NCBI GenBank assembly: GCA_020091685.1
Contig: CM034591.1
Location: forward strand, 13,918,043 to 13,982,042
DNA from: Lutjanus erythropterus
Taxonomy: Eukaryota > Chordata > Actinopteri > Lutjaniformes > Lutjanidae
Length of the DNA: 64,000 bases
Direction of reading: 5' to 3'
Of the stretch, positions 42,556-55,729 are shown piece after piece (within the stretch, counting starts at the first letter, position 1; each line of letters opens with the position of its first letter). The translations under genes were made by a program, and so were the position numbers. The notes beneath the pieces are model-generated. The model did not search any database, was not told the origin of the DNA, and worked only from the letters and a program-made list of their open reading frames with translations.

Positions 42556-44421
42556 TGACACAGCAGAGGACTCGCCCTGCTCATGCTGGCCAACCTGGTT
42601 GTTCAGCTCTTCAATGAGCTGGTCAGATTCTGTGTGTAGGTTTGACTGTCTTTTCCTTAGCCTGGAGCTGGCATAGCTGTAGCTTAAGGTCTTTGATGAG
42701 CTGGTCTGATTCTGTGTAAGGTTTGACTGTCTTTTCCTTAGCCTGGAGCTGGCATATCTGTAGCTTAAGGTCTTTGATGAGCTGGTCTGATTCTGTGTGT
42801 AGGTTTGACTGTCTTTTTCCTTAGCCTGGAGCTGGCATATCTGTAGCTTAAGGTCTTTGATGAGCTGGTCTGATTCTGTGTGTAAGGTTTGACTGTCTTT
42901 TTCCTTAGCCTGGAGCTGACATATCTGTAGCCTAAGGTCTTTGCTGACCTTCTCCGAATCTTTGAGTAAGGTCTGATTGTCTTCTTCCCTAGCCTGGAGT
43001 TGGCATAACTGTTGCTTCAGGTCCTTCAGCTCTTTCTGTTGTTCCTGATTTTTCTGGCCTGCTCTCTCCAGGTTGTAGGAGAGCTCAGCATTCCTCTCCT
43101 CTGCTTTTTGGAGCTGTCTGTTCATCTCTACTGTTTTTCTAAGAAGGGCCTCATTGTTATGGAAGCGAATCCCAGGCTCTACCTGATTTTGATGCTCGTT
43201 AGTCCTGGAAGCCATATCTTTTGGGTCCTGTGACACAGCAGAGGACTCGCCCTTCTCATGCTGGCAAACCTGGTTGTTCAGCTCTTCAATGAGCTGGTCA
43301 GATTCTGTGTGTAAGGTTTGACTGTCTTTTTCCTTAGCCTGGAGTTGGCATATCTGTAGCTTAAGGTCTCTGAGTAACTGATCTGATTCTGCTTTTAAGG
43401 TCTGAGTGGCTTTTTCCTTATCCTTAAACTGGCATAACTTTTGCTTCGAGTCTTGAATCAGCTGGTCCGATTCTTTGCTGAAGGTCTGATTGTCTTCTTC
43501 CCTAGCCTGGAGTTGGCATAACTGTTGCTTCAGGTCCTTCAGCTCTTTCTGTTGTTCCTGATTTTTCTGGCTTGCTCTCTCCAGGTTGTAGGAGAGCTCA
43601 GCATTCCTCTCCTCTGCTTTTTGGAGCTGTCTGTTCATCTCTACTGTTTTTCTAAGAAGGGCCTCATTGTTATGGAAGCGAATCCTAGGCTCTACCTGAT
43701 TTTGGTGCTCGTTAGTCCTGGAAGCCATATCTTTTGGGTCCTGTGACACAGCAGAGGACTCACCCTTCTCATGCTGGCAAACCTGGTTGTTCAGCTCTTC
43801 AGTGAGCTGGTCAGATTCTGTGTGGAAGGTTTGACTGTCTTTTTCCTTAGCCTGGAGCTGGCATATCTGTAGCCTAAGGTCTTTGTTGACCTTCTCCGAA
43901 TCTTTGAGTAAGGTTTGACTGTCTTTTTCCTTAGCCTGGAGCTGGTATATCTGTAGCCGAAGGTCTTTGTTGACCTTCTCCGAATCTTTGAGTAAGGTTT
44001 GACTGTCTTTTTCCTTAGCCTGGAGTTGGCATATCTGTAGCTTAAGGTCTCTGATTAACTGATCTGATTCTGTTTGTAGCTTAAGGTCTTTGATGAGCTG
44101 GTCAGATTCTGTTTTTAAGGCCTGAGTGGCTTTTTCCTTATCCTTAAACTGGCATAACTCTTGCTTCAAGTCTTGAATCAGCTGGTCCGATTCTTTGCGG
44201 AAGGTCTGATTGTCTTCTTCCCTAGCCTGGAGTTGGCATAACTGTTGCTTCAGGTCCTTCAGCTCTTTCTGTTGTTCCTGATTTTTCTGGCTTGCTCTCT
44301 CCAGGTTGTAGGAGAGCTCAGCATTCCTCTCCTCTGCTGTTTTTCTAAGAAGGGCCTCATTGTTTTGGAAGCGAATCCTAGGCTCTACCTGATTTTGATG
44401 CTCGTTTGTCCTGGAAGCCAT
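42430..44421 (-). CDS. Tandemly repeated coiled-coil protein, 663 codons, function unknown
   Basis: I do not recognise a family. The ORF starts MASRTNEHQNQVEPRIRF and consists almost wholly of charged, Glu/Lys/Gln-rich heptad sequence. Three higher-order copies begin at MASRTNEHQNQVEP (44421, about 43719 and about 43206), each followed by NAELSYNLERA..KNQEQQKEL. Within and between them a 28-residue (84-bp, four-heptad) unit such as QLQAKEKDSQTLLKDSEKVN repeats. Copy ends read SSAVSQDPKDMASR. The first copy lacks the nine residues VEMNRQLQK. A minus-strand AATAAA (42372-42367) lies 58 bp past the stop. A possible acceptor (attcag|GG) just before the ATG leaves room for upstream exons. There is no signal peptide or membrane helix. 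It may be a lineage-specific gene, a gene fragment or a decaying pseudogene. Confidence 0.5.
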   Translation of the reverse strand: MASRTNEHQNQVEPRIRFQNNEALLRKTAEERNAELSYNLERASQKNQEQQKELKDLKQQLCQLQAREEDNQTFRKESDQLIQDLKQELCQFKDKEKATQALKTESDQLIKDLKLQTESDQLIRDLKLQICQLQAKEKDSQTLLKDSEKVNKDLRLQIYQLQAKEKDSQTLLKDSEKVNKDLRLQICQLQAKEKDSQTFHTESDQLTEELNNQVCQHEKGESSAVSQDPKDMASRTNEHQNQVEPRIRFHNNEALLRKTVEMNRQLQKAEERNAELSYNLERASQKNQEQQKELKDLKQQLCQLQAREEDNQTFSKESDQLIQDSKQKLCQFKDKEKATQTLKAESDQLLRDLKLQICQLQAKEKDSQTLHTESDQLIEELNNQVCQHEKGESSAVSQDPKDMASRTNEHQNQVEPGIRFHNNEALLRKTVEMNRQLQKAEERNAELSYNLERAGQKNQEQQKELKDLKQQLCQLQAREEDNQTLLKDSEKVSKDLRLQICQLQAKEKDSQTLHTESDQLIKDLKLQICQLQAKEKDSQTYTQNQTSSSKTLSYRYASSRLRKRQSNLTQNQTSSSKTLSYSYASSRLRKRQSNLHTESDQLIEELNNQVGQHEQGESSAVSQDPENSISQEPGIVEEAEVSQSRLQRRKIHLSGKELATSSD

Positions 44422-45022
44422 ATCTTTTTGTCCAGAGCCCTGAATGAAAGTCTCAAAGATTTAGTCTCAAAGACTTAGTGTATTGTTGTCTGAAGTTGTT
44501 GTTTATCTCACAATGACGTATCTCCTGTTCAAAGGTGCAATGTTCCTGTTGTTGATTCCTTGATTCAAATGTTATTTTGTGTAAAGGCTATGAAAACAAA
44601 TTTTATCTGTACTGCACAGTAAGTGTAGGACAATACAGTAAAGAATACAGTAATGAATGACTGAATGAAACCAAGCTAGCTGTTTTTAACCTTGTGATGT
44701 CATCACAGAATGGAATGCCTTTGATGACACGTTTTTAAAAATTCTATTAAATTCAAAAAACTTTATTAGTATGAATGTACAAGACATTTTTGTCTTCAAT
44801 TCAAAAAACTTTATTACTATGAATGTACAAGACATTTTTGCCAAAGTGTATAGTAATAATGACATTACAAGCAAAACCAAAGTGGTACAATTCATAAAAT
44901 AATGAAAAAACACTTGTGTTTGTGAGACTGTGGTAGTGTGTGTTGAAGTTGTCAGTGTGTGTGTGTGTCACAGTGAATATCACTGTCAGTGGTTTTAAGA
45001 GCAAGCAGTTATTCAAAATGAC

Positions 45023-45214
45023 CAGTGATGGGAATAACGGTGTTAAAATAAACGTTAAAATAAACGCCATTACTAACGGCTAACAGTTACTTTCCCTGGT
45101 AACTAGTTACTTTTATAGTGAAGTAACTCAGTTACTAACTCAGTTACTTTTTGGGAGAAGTAACTAGTAACTATAACTAATTACTTTTTCAAAGTAACGT
45201 GCCCAACACTGCAT
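45023..45214. mobile_element. Small hAT-type MITE
   Basis: About 190 bp from 'cagtgatgggaataacgg' to 'acgtgcccaacactg', with 'gtaactagttac' rich interior. The termini are inverted (CAGTG.TGGG / CCCAACACTG). A clear 8-bp target duplication was not seen. Confidence 0.7.
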
Positions 45215-45556
45215 CCGACCCACTAAATCATAAAGACTGCAGTGGTGAGTGAGGGACTTTGCATTTGTAATGAAACGTAAAGATGCATCGTACACTGAAT
45301 CAAGGCACTAAGCATAGCCAATAATCGATACATACTTACTTAAGAGTATCCTGTATGTCTTTACAATGGAATAAATCTTTTGCCTGTCAGAATTCAGGTA
45401 GTTTCAGTGGTGTGGAGTAGAAACTGTGGAGAGTTCCAGTATAAAGAGAGAACACACTGAGCTAATGTGACTCCTCAGGCTCCAAACTGTGGGATATCAG
45501 GCATCTGCTAAATAGATCTGTGGTAACTTTCACTTCAAGTCTACTACTGGGGACTG

Positions 45557-45557
<1 letters not shown>

Positions 45558-45617
<60 letters not shown>

Positions 45618-45628
45618 TGTGTGTGTGT
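45558..45628. repeat. TG microsatellite, 71 bp with one interruption
   Basis: A TG run broken once by 'tgtctgtg'. Confidence 0.95.
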
Positions 45629-45629
45629 C

Positions 45630-48600
45630 ACTTTAGGATTTTTTTAAAGGGGAAATGAATAATACTTGTGGTTTCAAACTGTGTCAGCTTTGCCTGCTTT
45701 TGGCAGAAAGGTCGCCCGTGTGTCTGTCACAGTTGGTGCAGTTTTTTCATGCCAGTATCTTCTAAAGGAGTTTTCACGCATTAAAGCACTTCTTTTTTTT
45801 TTTTTTCTTTTTTTTTAAAAACTATTTTCAGGTCAGGCATCTCTAATAAAATATGCTTATTACAAATCTACAACACAGAAAGTTATTTGGAGCCAAACGG
45901 AGCATTACTGGAAGGGTTTAAGGTATTTGAACAGCTCGCCTTGCAGAATCTGCAGCGCTTCTCTGAAATATTCAGTCTGGTCTTCCTCTTAAGGAAGTCC
46001 ATGCTTCTTCATTTGTGGTTTTTGTTGGTCACATGATGTATATTTTTCCGTCTCGTCCCATTTATTCCTATTGCTGCATGACAGATTTATAGAGGCAGGA
46101 TGCCAGACGGCTTTTAAAATAACTCAGACGTAAGAGCCTCGCAGCGAAAAGTTGAGACTGTCCTGCCCAGTGCTCTGATTGACAATCTGATTGATTACAT
46201 GCTGTTTACCGCCCACAAACACACACGTACACACACTACGCTGAGCTAAAATTCTCAAATGCCAGTGGCCATATTGTCTCTCTGTTTCTGTCCCCTGCTG
46301 GATTACTGCTTCATTAAAAAAAGAGCCTTGGTTGCCATGGAAACATCTACCAGAAAGGGTCAACTGGTAATGTACTCATCTCTCTACATTGTTGGTACAT
46401 TGTCAATGTGAAGTGCACCTCCTACAGTTGGCAGTGACGCTGTTTTCCATAATGATGTGAGACATTTTGCTTGTTTGCTCATAGGAGCTGCGTATTTCAG
46501 AGCTTAAGAGTACAAACAGTAAAAAAAAAAAAAAAAAGCATCCCGACTCCTCTTGAAGCAGGAGTGAATCTCTTTCATCAGGCCCAGTCTGTCTGAAGAG
46601 GCCCAGACTGGAAGGCTCTCTGCCAGTAAAGGCACTGGATCACAGGGAAAGTCTCACTTCATGGCCTTTTCATGTGGCCCGCTTTGCAAAGTCAGCTCAT
46701 TTGTTTCTCATTGAACATCAGAGGAGGGTGGTGGCGCTCGTCATTACAGGAAGCTCCTCTGCTTCTTCTTCTTCTTTACTCCTCCTTTTCTATTTTTCAG
46801 TCTGGAGGTTTTAGTTTGAGGCTCTGAAGTTTGGTACAGCAGATCAGTTGATGCTGCTGTTTCTTTTCTGTTCATGCCCGTCCACTGGGCTTGACTGGGC
46901 TAGAAGAGTTATGGAAGTTAAAACATTTTCAGAACTTCCAGTACAAATGCATTCACCCACTAAACATGGCTCATTAAGTACATTTACTCGAGTACTGTAC
47001 TTAAATGCACAATAAGTCTGCTACCAGGGGTCTGTCTCTCATTAAAAGACGTAGTTGTGAAGTAGCATGGAAGTCATTGCTTTCATTCATCAACAACAAA
47101 CATTATCAAGGACAATCTATCTGACGTGACTCTGGCAGAAATCACGTTCAGAGATGAGACCATGTTTTAAAGTTTTTTCACATCACCTTTATTCACTCCT
47201 CACTCTGACATATCATGCGTTTTCCTGGAAGTTATAACAGCTAGCGGCTAATAGGAAATGCACCATTACTTTGAATAGAACTACGGATTTGAGAAATATT
47301 TGCCATAAAAGAACATAATTTCTTATAGTATTACATTACAAACAAAAAACTTGTCGCTTTTCACAGTGTCAACAAATAAAATCTGCTATGAAAAAGTTTC
47401 ACTTCCTACAACAGTGCAGCCATAGCCTACTTGTTACTTTATACTTCTTTACACTTCCATCCACATCCACACCACTACATTTCAGAGGTAAATATTATAC
47501 TTTTACTACACTGCATCTATTTAATAATTATACTTGCTAGAAATGGAGAGTAAATATTTTAAAGTCAAAATATGTGATCAGTTTCTTAAATGTGTTATAG
47601 ATTAAACTATAACTGAGACTCTTTCCTCCCACCAGTGGTGGAGGAATTATTCAAGTCTTATAAAAGTAGTAATACTACAGAGTAAACAACTACAAATTCA
47701 CAATAGCTGCAACAATGTACACACATTCATCCACACATTCATGCATTCTCACACACACAACCTCAAAACACTTGAATTTCAGACTCATATATAGAAAGTT
47801 GCAGTTGTGTGCATGTGCATGTCTGTCAGTCCTTCTCTATGCACGTCTTTCAATAAAGTGTGGTCATGTTGTGTAAATCCATTTAGAAGTTATACGTCTT
47901 TATGTTATAGGCCACTCCTGCTGTCACACATGCTTCAGTCAATGAACATAAACACACGCCTTCACCCACACATGCACACACCGAGGGCAAAAACTCTGGC
48001 TGCCAAAGGTTGGGACAAACAGCTAAAAATGCAAATTACAGAGCATTTAAAATCTTATGCAAGTAAAAGTACAAACGTATTAGCATCAAATTATACTTAA
48101 AGTGTCTAAAGTAACAGTACCCATTATGCAGAATGGCCCATTTCAGAGTAATTCATATTACATGATTGGATTATAATTAGTGATGCATTAATCTGTACAT
48201 CGCTTTAGTGATGCAGCTGGTAAGTAGGTTAACCTATAATAATATACCATGATTTATTTATTGGTTTATATCTTGTATTAAATCTGTAAAGTAACTACTA
48301 ACTAAAGGTTACGAATAAATGTAATGCAGTAAAAAGTACAATATTTTGCCTCAAACTGTAGTGGCACAGAGATCTAAAGAAATAAAAAGTGGAACAAAAT
48401 TCTGTACAATACTTGTACTTAACTTGTGGTTACTTTCCACCACAGCCTCTCTCCATCCAAAGACTGGCTGGTTAGTAAATTGGTGCCTCTATAGGCTCCA
48501 CCTACCCATGTGACCCTGCAGAGGATACATAATGATTTTTATTTTATTCAATAATTTAACAGGGATATAGAACATAAATGAAGACCAGTGTGTAATACAT

Positions 48601-48640
48601 GATATAAATATGGCAGAGTTGGCAAAAATGCTAATTTACA
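45630..48640. other. Intergenic stretch, nothing recognised
   Basis: Holds T- and A-runs (45790-45820, 46519-46536) and fragments of 'actcgagtactgtacttaa' type repeats near 46980. No coding region is supported. Confidence 0.5.
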
Positions 48641-49143
48641 TTTAATGTAATCCCTCAGTGGGTTACAGAGCGAACAAAAGAAAAAACAAATGAACATCAT
48701 ACCACAAAATGTGAAAAAAAATCACATAACATGTGAACATCAAACATAACAGACATGCCACAGGATCTACAATGTAAAAATAGTTCGTACACATAAATGT
48801 GCATGTGTATGGACACCAGATGTGTTGACCTGTCCCTCCAAGACACTGGACACTCATGCAACACAACAAGCTGCTGGATGGTTGGATGGATTCAACTAAC
48901 CAAAAGTAATTAAAATTTATTTCATCTCAACCAGCTACCAGCTAAAATGCTGCCCACTAATTACTCAGTGATAATGATAAAGATGTCATATAAATTATAA
49001 AATAAATCATAACATCTTCACATAAATATAGATAATAAATAATAACAACCTGCATATGACCACTTCTACTTTTTATAGACTGAAGTAGTTTGCTGATAAT
49101 ACTTATGTTCCTATTTACTTTGCATGCAGGAAGTTGACTTGTA
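48640..49143. repeat. Repeat copy 1 ('gttacagagcgaacaaaaga' ... 'tgcatgcaggaagttgactt')
   Basis: Its two ends are nearly identical to 50322-50508: 'gttacagagcgaacaaaaga' on the left and 'gactgaagtagtttgctgat' to 'gcaggaagttgactt' on the right. Copy 1 has about 300 bp more interior. Confidence 0.8.
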
Positions 49144-49507
49144 GTGGAGTATGTTGACATTGTGGTACTGGACATGAGTTCCTGTTTCCCCAGTGGTCAT
49201 TATCTCATATTAGGGCACTGTGGTCGGTTTGTCTTCTCACGCAGAGACACGGTAGATTTGACAGTAGCTTGTACTTACACAAGCAAAAGAACTTACAAAC
49301 TAAATGGCCCCACAGGACTGAGGCCACATTTACTGTATGGAGATGATGATGATGGTGATTATGTCAGAAACTGAATTACTGAGGTTGAGCCAAAAACTCA
49401 CGAGCTCTTACGCAAAGGCCAGAGGGACTGAGACGTGTTCAAGAATACTGTTGCGTTTCAGTTTCTTATTTGTGCGCTCGTAACTTGTGATTAAAATGAA
49501 AAGTCAA

Positions 49508-51218
49508 AGTACAGTAACGCTTCATTTAGAGTGGTGTGCATATGACTTCCATTACAATGTCATAACAATGTCATGACACTGGCCATGATCATGAAGGACT
49601 CTTTATGAATGTTTATGACTGTTCAGTCAGTCAATTTTGTCACTTTTACTGCAAAGTTGACATTGTTTGAGATGTCTGTTAAGACAACTTGACTTTAATC
49701 AAGCCGATAATGTCGTCATTATGACAACTTGACATTAACCAAAACAAAAATGTATTTATGATGACAACATGACATTAGCCAACACATCATAACCATTATT
49801 GTCTTTGTTATGACAACTTGATCAAACTTAAAGAAACTTTTTAACTTTATGTTTTACCGTGACATGATACAATTATACGTGGTTGGTTTTGACATTGGCC
49901 GTCATGAGGCGTGTCATGAATATTTTCCTTGACATTTTCCATGTCACTAAATGTTATAAGGACAGTTTGATGACAGAGTACAGTACCAAAGTGATTTAGC
50001 TTACAGAAGTACCTGGTGGACGTTTAGTTAGTTTACTTGTTGCTAAATCAGCTAACCACTGTCTCCTGTCATCTGTACCTAGCATTAGCTAGTTAGCTTG
50101 GTTAGCCTTTTTCTGGAGTTGATGATGAAGTAGATAAGGAGTGACACATCAATGATCTTGCTTCCCTCTCATCTCTGTTGAGAAATGCACATGTGGAGGA
50201 CTGATTGGCACTTTCCACCATGGCTGGACTGGAGATCGCGCTCAGACCGAGACCGAATACAGCCTCCGAGACCGATGGTAGCCCATTGGACAACAGAGAA
50301 TACAGTACTGAGGTGTACATTTACTGTAATCCCTCAGCAGGTTACAGAGCGAACAAAAGAAAAAACAAATGAACATCATACATACATACATACATATAGA
50401 TAATAAATTATAACACTCTGCATACGACCACTTCTACTTTTTATAGACTGAAGTAGTTTGCTGATAATACTTATGTTCCTATTTACTTTGCATGCAGGAA
50501 GTTGACTTGACTGCACTCTGTCATCAAACTGACCTTATAACATTTAATGACATCTTTATGACAAGTCCAAATGGTATCTCTTTCCTTGAAGTCCAAGAAA
50601 TTTTTCATGACACCATTACAAAAGCAATGACAGTGTAATTAAACTTCATGACATCTTTATGACAAGTCCAAAATATACCAGCTTGAGATAAAATATAAAG
50701 TTATAACATAAGGCTGAACAGCTTCTTTATGTCAAGTTAATGTCAAGTTGTCACAGCAAAGACATTTTTGTCTAGGTTAATGTCATGTTGTCATAACAAA
50801 GACACCTCAAACAATGTCAACTTTGGTACTAAAAATGACAATATTGACCGAATGACAACTATCATAAGGACTCTATAATGTTTGTTACAGGTGACATTAC
50901 ATGGTTATGACAGTGTTCTGACAGTCTTATGCACACCCCTTCAAAATTTACCACTTAACTTGAGGTTTAACACATATGACAGCATAATATCATGTTAAAA
51001 CATAACACACAGTTTATTTAACTATGAGTAATGTCAAGTGTTATAACAAAGACATCTCAATTTCCACTTTGCATTAAAAATGACAAAATCATCTGGATGA
51101 TACTTGACAACAACAGTTGTAAACATTTATAAAGACTCCTGCATGTTCATGACAGGTATCATGACAGTGTAATGACAGTCTAATGCATGCTTTATGAAAC
51201 AGGGTGTTACCCAGAGTA
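49508..51218. mobile_element. Large fold-back element with 'gtaacrc' ends
   Basis: The left arm starts 'gtaacgcttcatttagag'; the right end is 'gaaacagggtgttacc'. Reverse-complemented, the right arm repeats the left-arm order (gtaacac.., tgtcatgacac.., gaactctttatgaatgttta-like, gcaaagttgacat-like, gagatgtct). An additional inverted subterminal block ends at about 50940. No transposase was seen. Copy 2 of the 48640 repeat lies inside (50322-50508). Confidence 0.7.
50322..50508. repeat. Repeat copy 2, internally deleted, within the fold-back element
   Basis: It joins the left-end word 'gttacagagcgaacaaaaga' to the right-end word 'gactgaagtagtttgctgat' with only 'catacatacatacatata' between them. 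Confidence 0.8.
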
Positions 51219-51219
51219 T

Positions 51220-54200
51220 ACTCCTTAAAGCAAACCAAGATATAGACTCATTTTAATGCTTCTCTGTCTCACTCTGTGTTTGTATTCATGCTCATACAGC
51301 CTACACTCACGCATCAGGTTAAAGAAACACACCGATTTATTGCTCACATCCAAGCGCCTCAGTTTGTTGTGATCACTGGCATATATTTTTTGTCACCACA
51401 ATATTGCATAAGACAGCACACACGCACACACATGCAAATGCACACACAGTGTCGAGGATAAGTCAGCCTTGGGCAGTGGGCAGGCTAATGCCATCTGGTA
51501 CCCAGTGTTCACGCTGAGCAACAGTCAGCTCCACACCTGGGAGATGGTATCGCCTGCAACTGTTGTCGGACCACCAACTGCACGCCCACCTGCCCTCAGA
51601 ATCTGAGCAAAGACTGCGGACAAAACGTAACTCAAGCTGATTAAAGGAGAAACCCACCCTACACATCTTTATACGTCACTGACCTGTCATGTTCAATGTC
51701 TCGGAGCTATGTTGTGATGAAGTGTTATTCATATGGCGACTGCCAGTGTTTCCCAGAATGCCCCTGTTTGTTTCAGCCGTGGGAGAGAGAAAGAGAGAGA
51801 TTTCTTTGTAGCGAGAGTTTCAGTTCCTGAAAGTCACAACCTTTTCTGAAAACGCACCATCTTGCTGCTTTAAGTGGGTGGAGAAACTGTTATATCTTTT
51901 TCTCCAGTAAACTTCTCCCTGCACGATTGTTGAATGTGTAAAATGGTGAGTCAACAAAGAATCTGTTGTTGTCTCATTCTGAAGCCAAAACCTGACACTG
52001 ATTGCTAAAAATCTAATGCAGCTGTGCTCGAGCCCGCACTCTGCCAGGTATCCATGGGAGCAATTTAACCCAATAGACCTTTTTCATGGCAGCCATGTTG
52101 ATATGAAATAATAGGGTAAACACAGGTGTTACCAGCGATAATAATTAACGTCCTGTTCCATTCCTGTGTTTACCCTACCTTCATGTCAAAACAGCTACTG
52201 TGGAAAAGGTCTTTTTAACACAATATTACAAAAAAAAACAACTTACCATTAACTGTTTTTAAACTCTATTCAAAGATGATTTGAGGTGTATTCTTTTCTG
52301 TAACTAACAACTAAAACTCTTCTCTAGCTGGTTGTTTTTGTTTTGTTAGTTTTTATTAATCTGAAGTTGTGTTTCTACCCACCTGATGAATTTAAATCCA
52401 ATACTCACACTCATTTTATTTCTGTTTTGGTCTCAAGGGAAATATCTGGCTCTTTAGCTGCTAATTGCTCCACAATGTTCACCAGCTAGTCGTTAACTTC
52501 GCCTGTGTAGCGTTTGAGGCGTGCAGTTAACACACACTGGCTTTATTGGTGCTTTTTCTTTTGAAAAACAGCTGCCTGCTGCTGGAAACCATGTAAATGA
52601 GAGCAGTGAGAGTGAACAAAAGCAGTTACAGGCTGTAAAACCAAAACAATCAGCTGAAAGATGCTGAAACGCTCTGAAGAGCTTTGTGGGGAACTGCTGA
52701 GTTCTCTGTCGGTTTAATGCAGCATTGAAGAATACACCAGTTTTCTATGTTTACTGTTTTTACAATGGAAAGAGGAAATGTGAAGTTTGTATTATTGTCA
52801 GCTATAAGGTACTTTCCTAAGTTCTCCAAAGTCTCCGACCTTTCAGAGACTTGCTGAGCTATAGTCTCATATAATCCAAGTTACATATTTTTTGAATAGT
52901 AATCCATTTAAAGCAGAATGTTTTGACACTGAAGGACACACTGAGATTCTGAATTTCAACTGAACAGAAAGTCAAGTATAGACACTGAAAATAATTCTGC
53001 AAACGTCATAATTTTTCACCTTGAAAAATCTTCTGTTTCTCAAGCAACTAAGAAATATTGCATGCTGGGGCGTCTCTGCAGTAAATGGAGACAAATGCAC
53101 TACTGTGAGAAAGAATCTAGCTTATTGGCTGTTGTATGCATTGGATTTAAGTGACCAGTGAAGGAAAGCACAGAAGAACCGCACAACTTGTCATGTGAGT
53201 TTGGTGGATATTTCTTCTAAATGTGAATCATCGTTTAATACAGCTCAAAAACAACTGGATTTATGGACCTCAGTCGGACTCGAGTCAAAAATTTGATGAC
53301 TACAGACTCAACTTAATCAATAAAGACTTGCAGCTCAACTTTCATTTTAACACCAATGACTCATGACTTCACTTGGACCAGAGATTTAAAGTATGTTGCC
53401 AGTGTGCCATGAATCAATTAATTTCCTTTCATTTCCAGATCAACTAACATTAATACTAGTCATTCTTAGGCACAATATGTAAGTTCTGACACTGGAGGTC
53501 TCGCTCACATTAAAACAATAACAAAAACCAATAACAAAAGACATAGTTTGATGACGTTGTGTGGAATCATGGGAGCTGTTATCCTCACTTTTAAATGACC
53601 AACATAACTGATGAAAATCAGTTACTGATGTTACTCAGGCAGATAACATATTCATGGACGAGGTAATATTAAAGTTTTGTTCACATTGGTTTACTGACTC
53701 TCTAATGTATCTGACGTATCCCGAATTTTTACAGAAGTTATAGCAACTAGCAACAAGCTAGCAGTGACTAGTGGGAAATGCCTTGTTACCTTGAATAAAT
53801 TTTGTCAGAGTTTGAACATTGTTGGAAACATTTAGGATAATGTAAGTAGAAAACGGACTAAAATATATGACATACAGTGTGTCAAGCATTTTTTTTTTAC
53901 TTTTTGATACAGAAATTTTGCATATTATGTCTCAAATTTCCTAGGTCTGCTTTGTTTGAACCAGTCTGACAGCATCAAAATCAAGTTGCAGGACAAATCC
54001 ATGACGAACTGACGTCATGTTACTAAGCCCCAGCTGGAAAAGATTATTTGCATACACAAATGTGGTGGTTCATAAAAAAACAAACTGTAGTATGCAAAAC
54101 GTTCAGGTTTGACTTTATTCAATAGGCGATTGAGTATTTTCCCTCTGCTAGCAGACCTGTTTGCCTCTATGTTTTTCTCTGATGTGTCCTGGAAAGCTGA

Positions 54201-55720
54201 GACTCAGCTCGTGTGTGCAGGAGAGCAGAGAGAAAAGTGTTTTTAAAAGTCTCTTTATTCCTGGCTCTCAGTGATTTTGTAGCTTCTAAATGAATCTCTA
54301 TGGTTTAAAGGTTAGTATCTCGCCTGCGTCGCTGTTTGTACTCTCAGGTATCTGCTTGATTTTACTGTTTCATGTCCACTCTCAGCTGGGTAGGAGTCAT
54401 GTTAACTTACTGCTGAAAACCCAACCCAACATTTCCTGATAAAATTTCCAATAAAAATTTATAGGAAATAAAATGTTATACACTGTTCAAATGCTTGACT
54501 AAAGACAAGTGGCCATCAGTTAAATACACACCTTAAGTGGGTGCAAACTCTGTTCTGCTGTGCTGATGCAACAAGTCAAACCAAGTCACACCAAGCAGCG
54601 CACATGAATGAAAAAGGGGCAAAAGAGGTAATGAGCCCTCATTGCATTAATTAAAAATAGGCGAAAATAGCATGTCCATCTGGGTGTCATGTTTACATCA
54701 CAGCTGATCAGAGCTGGAGCCAATAAATACTTGAGACAACTGCAGAGTCATCTGACCTGGGAGGGACCAGATGAGAAATTCGGGACAGGGAGTTGGGGGC
54801 AGGCGTGTCATGCCAGATGGATTAAAATAGAATAATACAGAGTAACATGATTTCTTATTAATATTATGAAGATTAGGTGCAGATCCTGAGGATGATACTG
54901 TATGAAGCACAGTGTCCTGGCACAAGTGACAGCTATGTTATAGACATTTTACACGTATTTTCAGAAGTTATGTTTGACATTAAGATGAATTGTTTGGTGT
55001 CCTTTTTAACCATCTGTGACTGTCTTATTTTACCATGGAGTGAGGTAGGGTGTGTTGGGATGTCTGAAGGGCCAAACATTCTTAAGTATTTTATTGGGAA
55101 CATATTTTTATCATAGAGATGTAGCAGAAATCCATAACAAGTTATTAAAATAGTTGTAGTTTTCAGAATTTTAGGTGGTTCACTTGGCAGACTACCAAAA
55201 AGTGTCCCAAATTATCTGACTTAACTCCATTTATGATAACTTTCAGGGCAGAAGGGACAGGATTCAGGACAACTGAAACCACCTGAATTTTTCATGGTAT
55301 TTGGTCAAGACAAAAGCCAGATGTTAGTGATTTTTTTTTTTTTTTTTGCCCTGTGTAAAAGTTGCTTCAGTCAGGACTTGAAATTCAAAGTTTAGGACTT
55401 GTGATTTGACTCGGGACTTGCCTGTTTTGACTTGGGACTTGAGTGCAAAGACTTGAAACTTGCAAAACAATGACTTGCTCCCTCTTCTGTCAAAAACTAC
55501 TTTCCTGTCACAGTTAAATGACCCAAAGCACTTCATATCCATTCAGTGCCTACTGCAGATGGTAAAACAGTAACCTGGCCTGACTTCATGTGACCACCGA
55601 GGATAGTAAGTGACTGATTTTATAACAGCCAGTAACAAGGGGTCATGGGATTTTTACTGCTGGAGATGAATTTCAAGTTGCCATGAATGAGTCTGTGCTG
55701 AAACACAGGCAGCACTCTTA
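51220..55720. other. Intergenic stretch before tnfaip8l3
   Basis: No gene recognised. A compact palindromic copy of the 15544 fold-back family is at 52078-52225 ('catggcagccatgttgatat' ... 'ccacagtagctg' side inverted). A T-run lies at 55331-55348. Confidence 0.5.
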
Positions 55721-55729
55721 CCCAGAGAC

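Noticed and set aside
40033-45214. A single 5.2-kb hAT element from the 40033 end to the 45214 end
   Set aside because: The 45214 terminus has its own inverted partner at 45023, so it is a separate small MITE.
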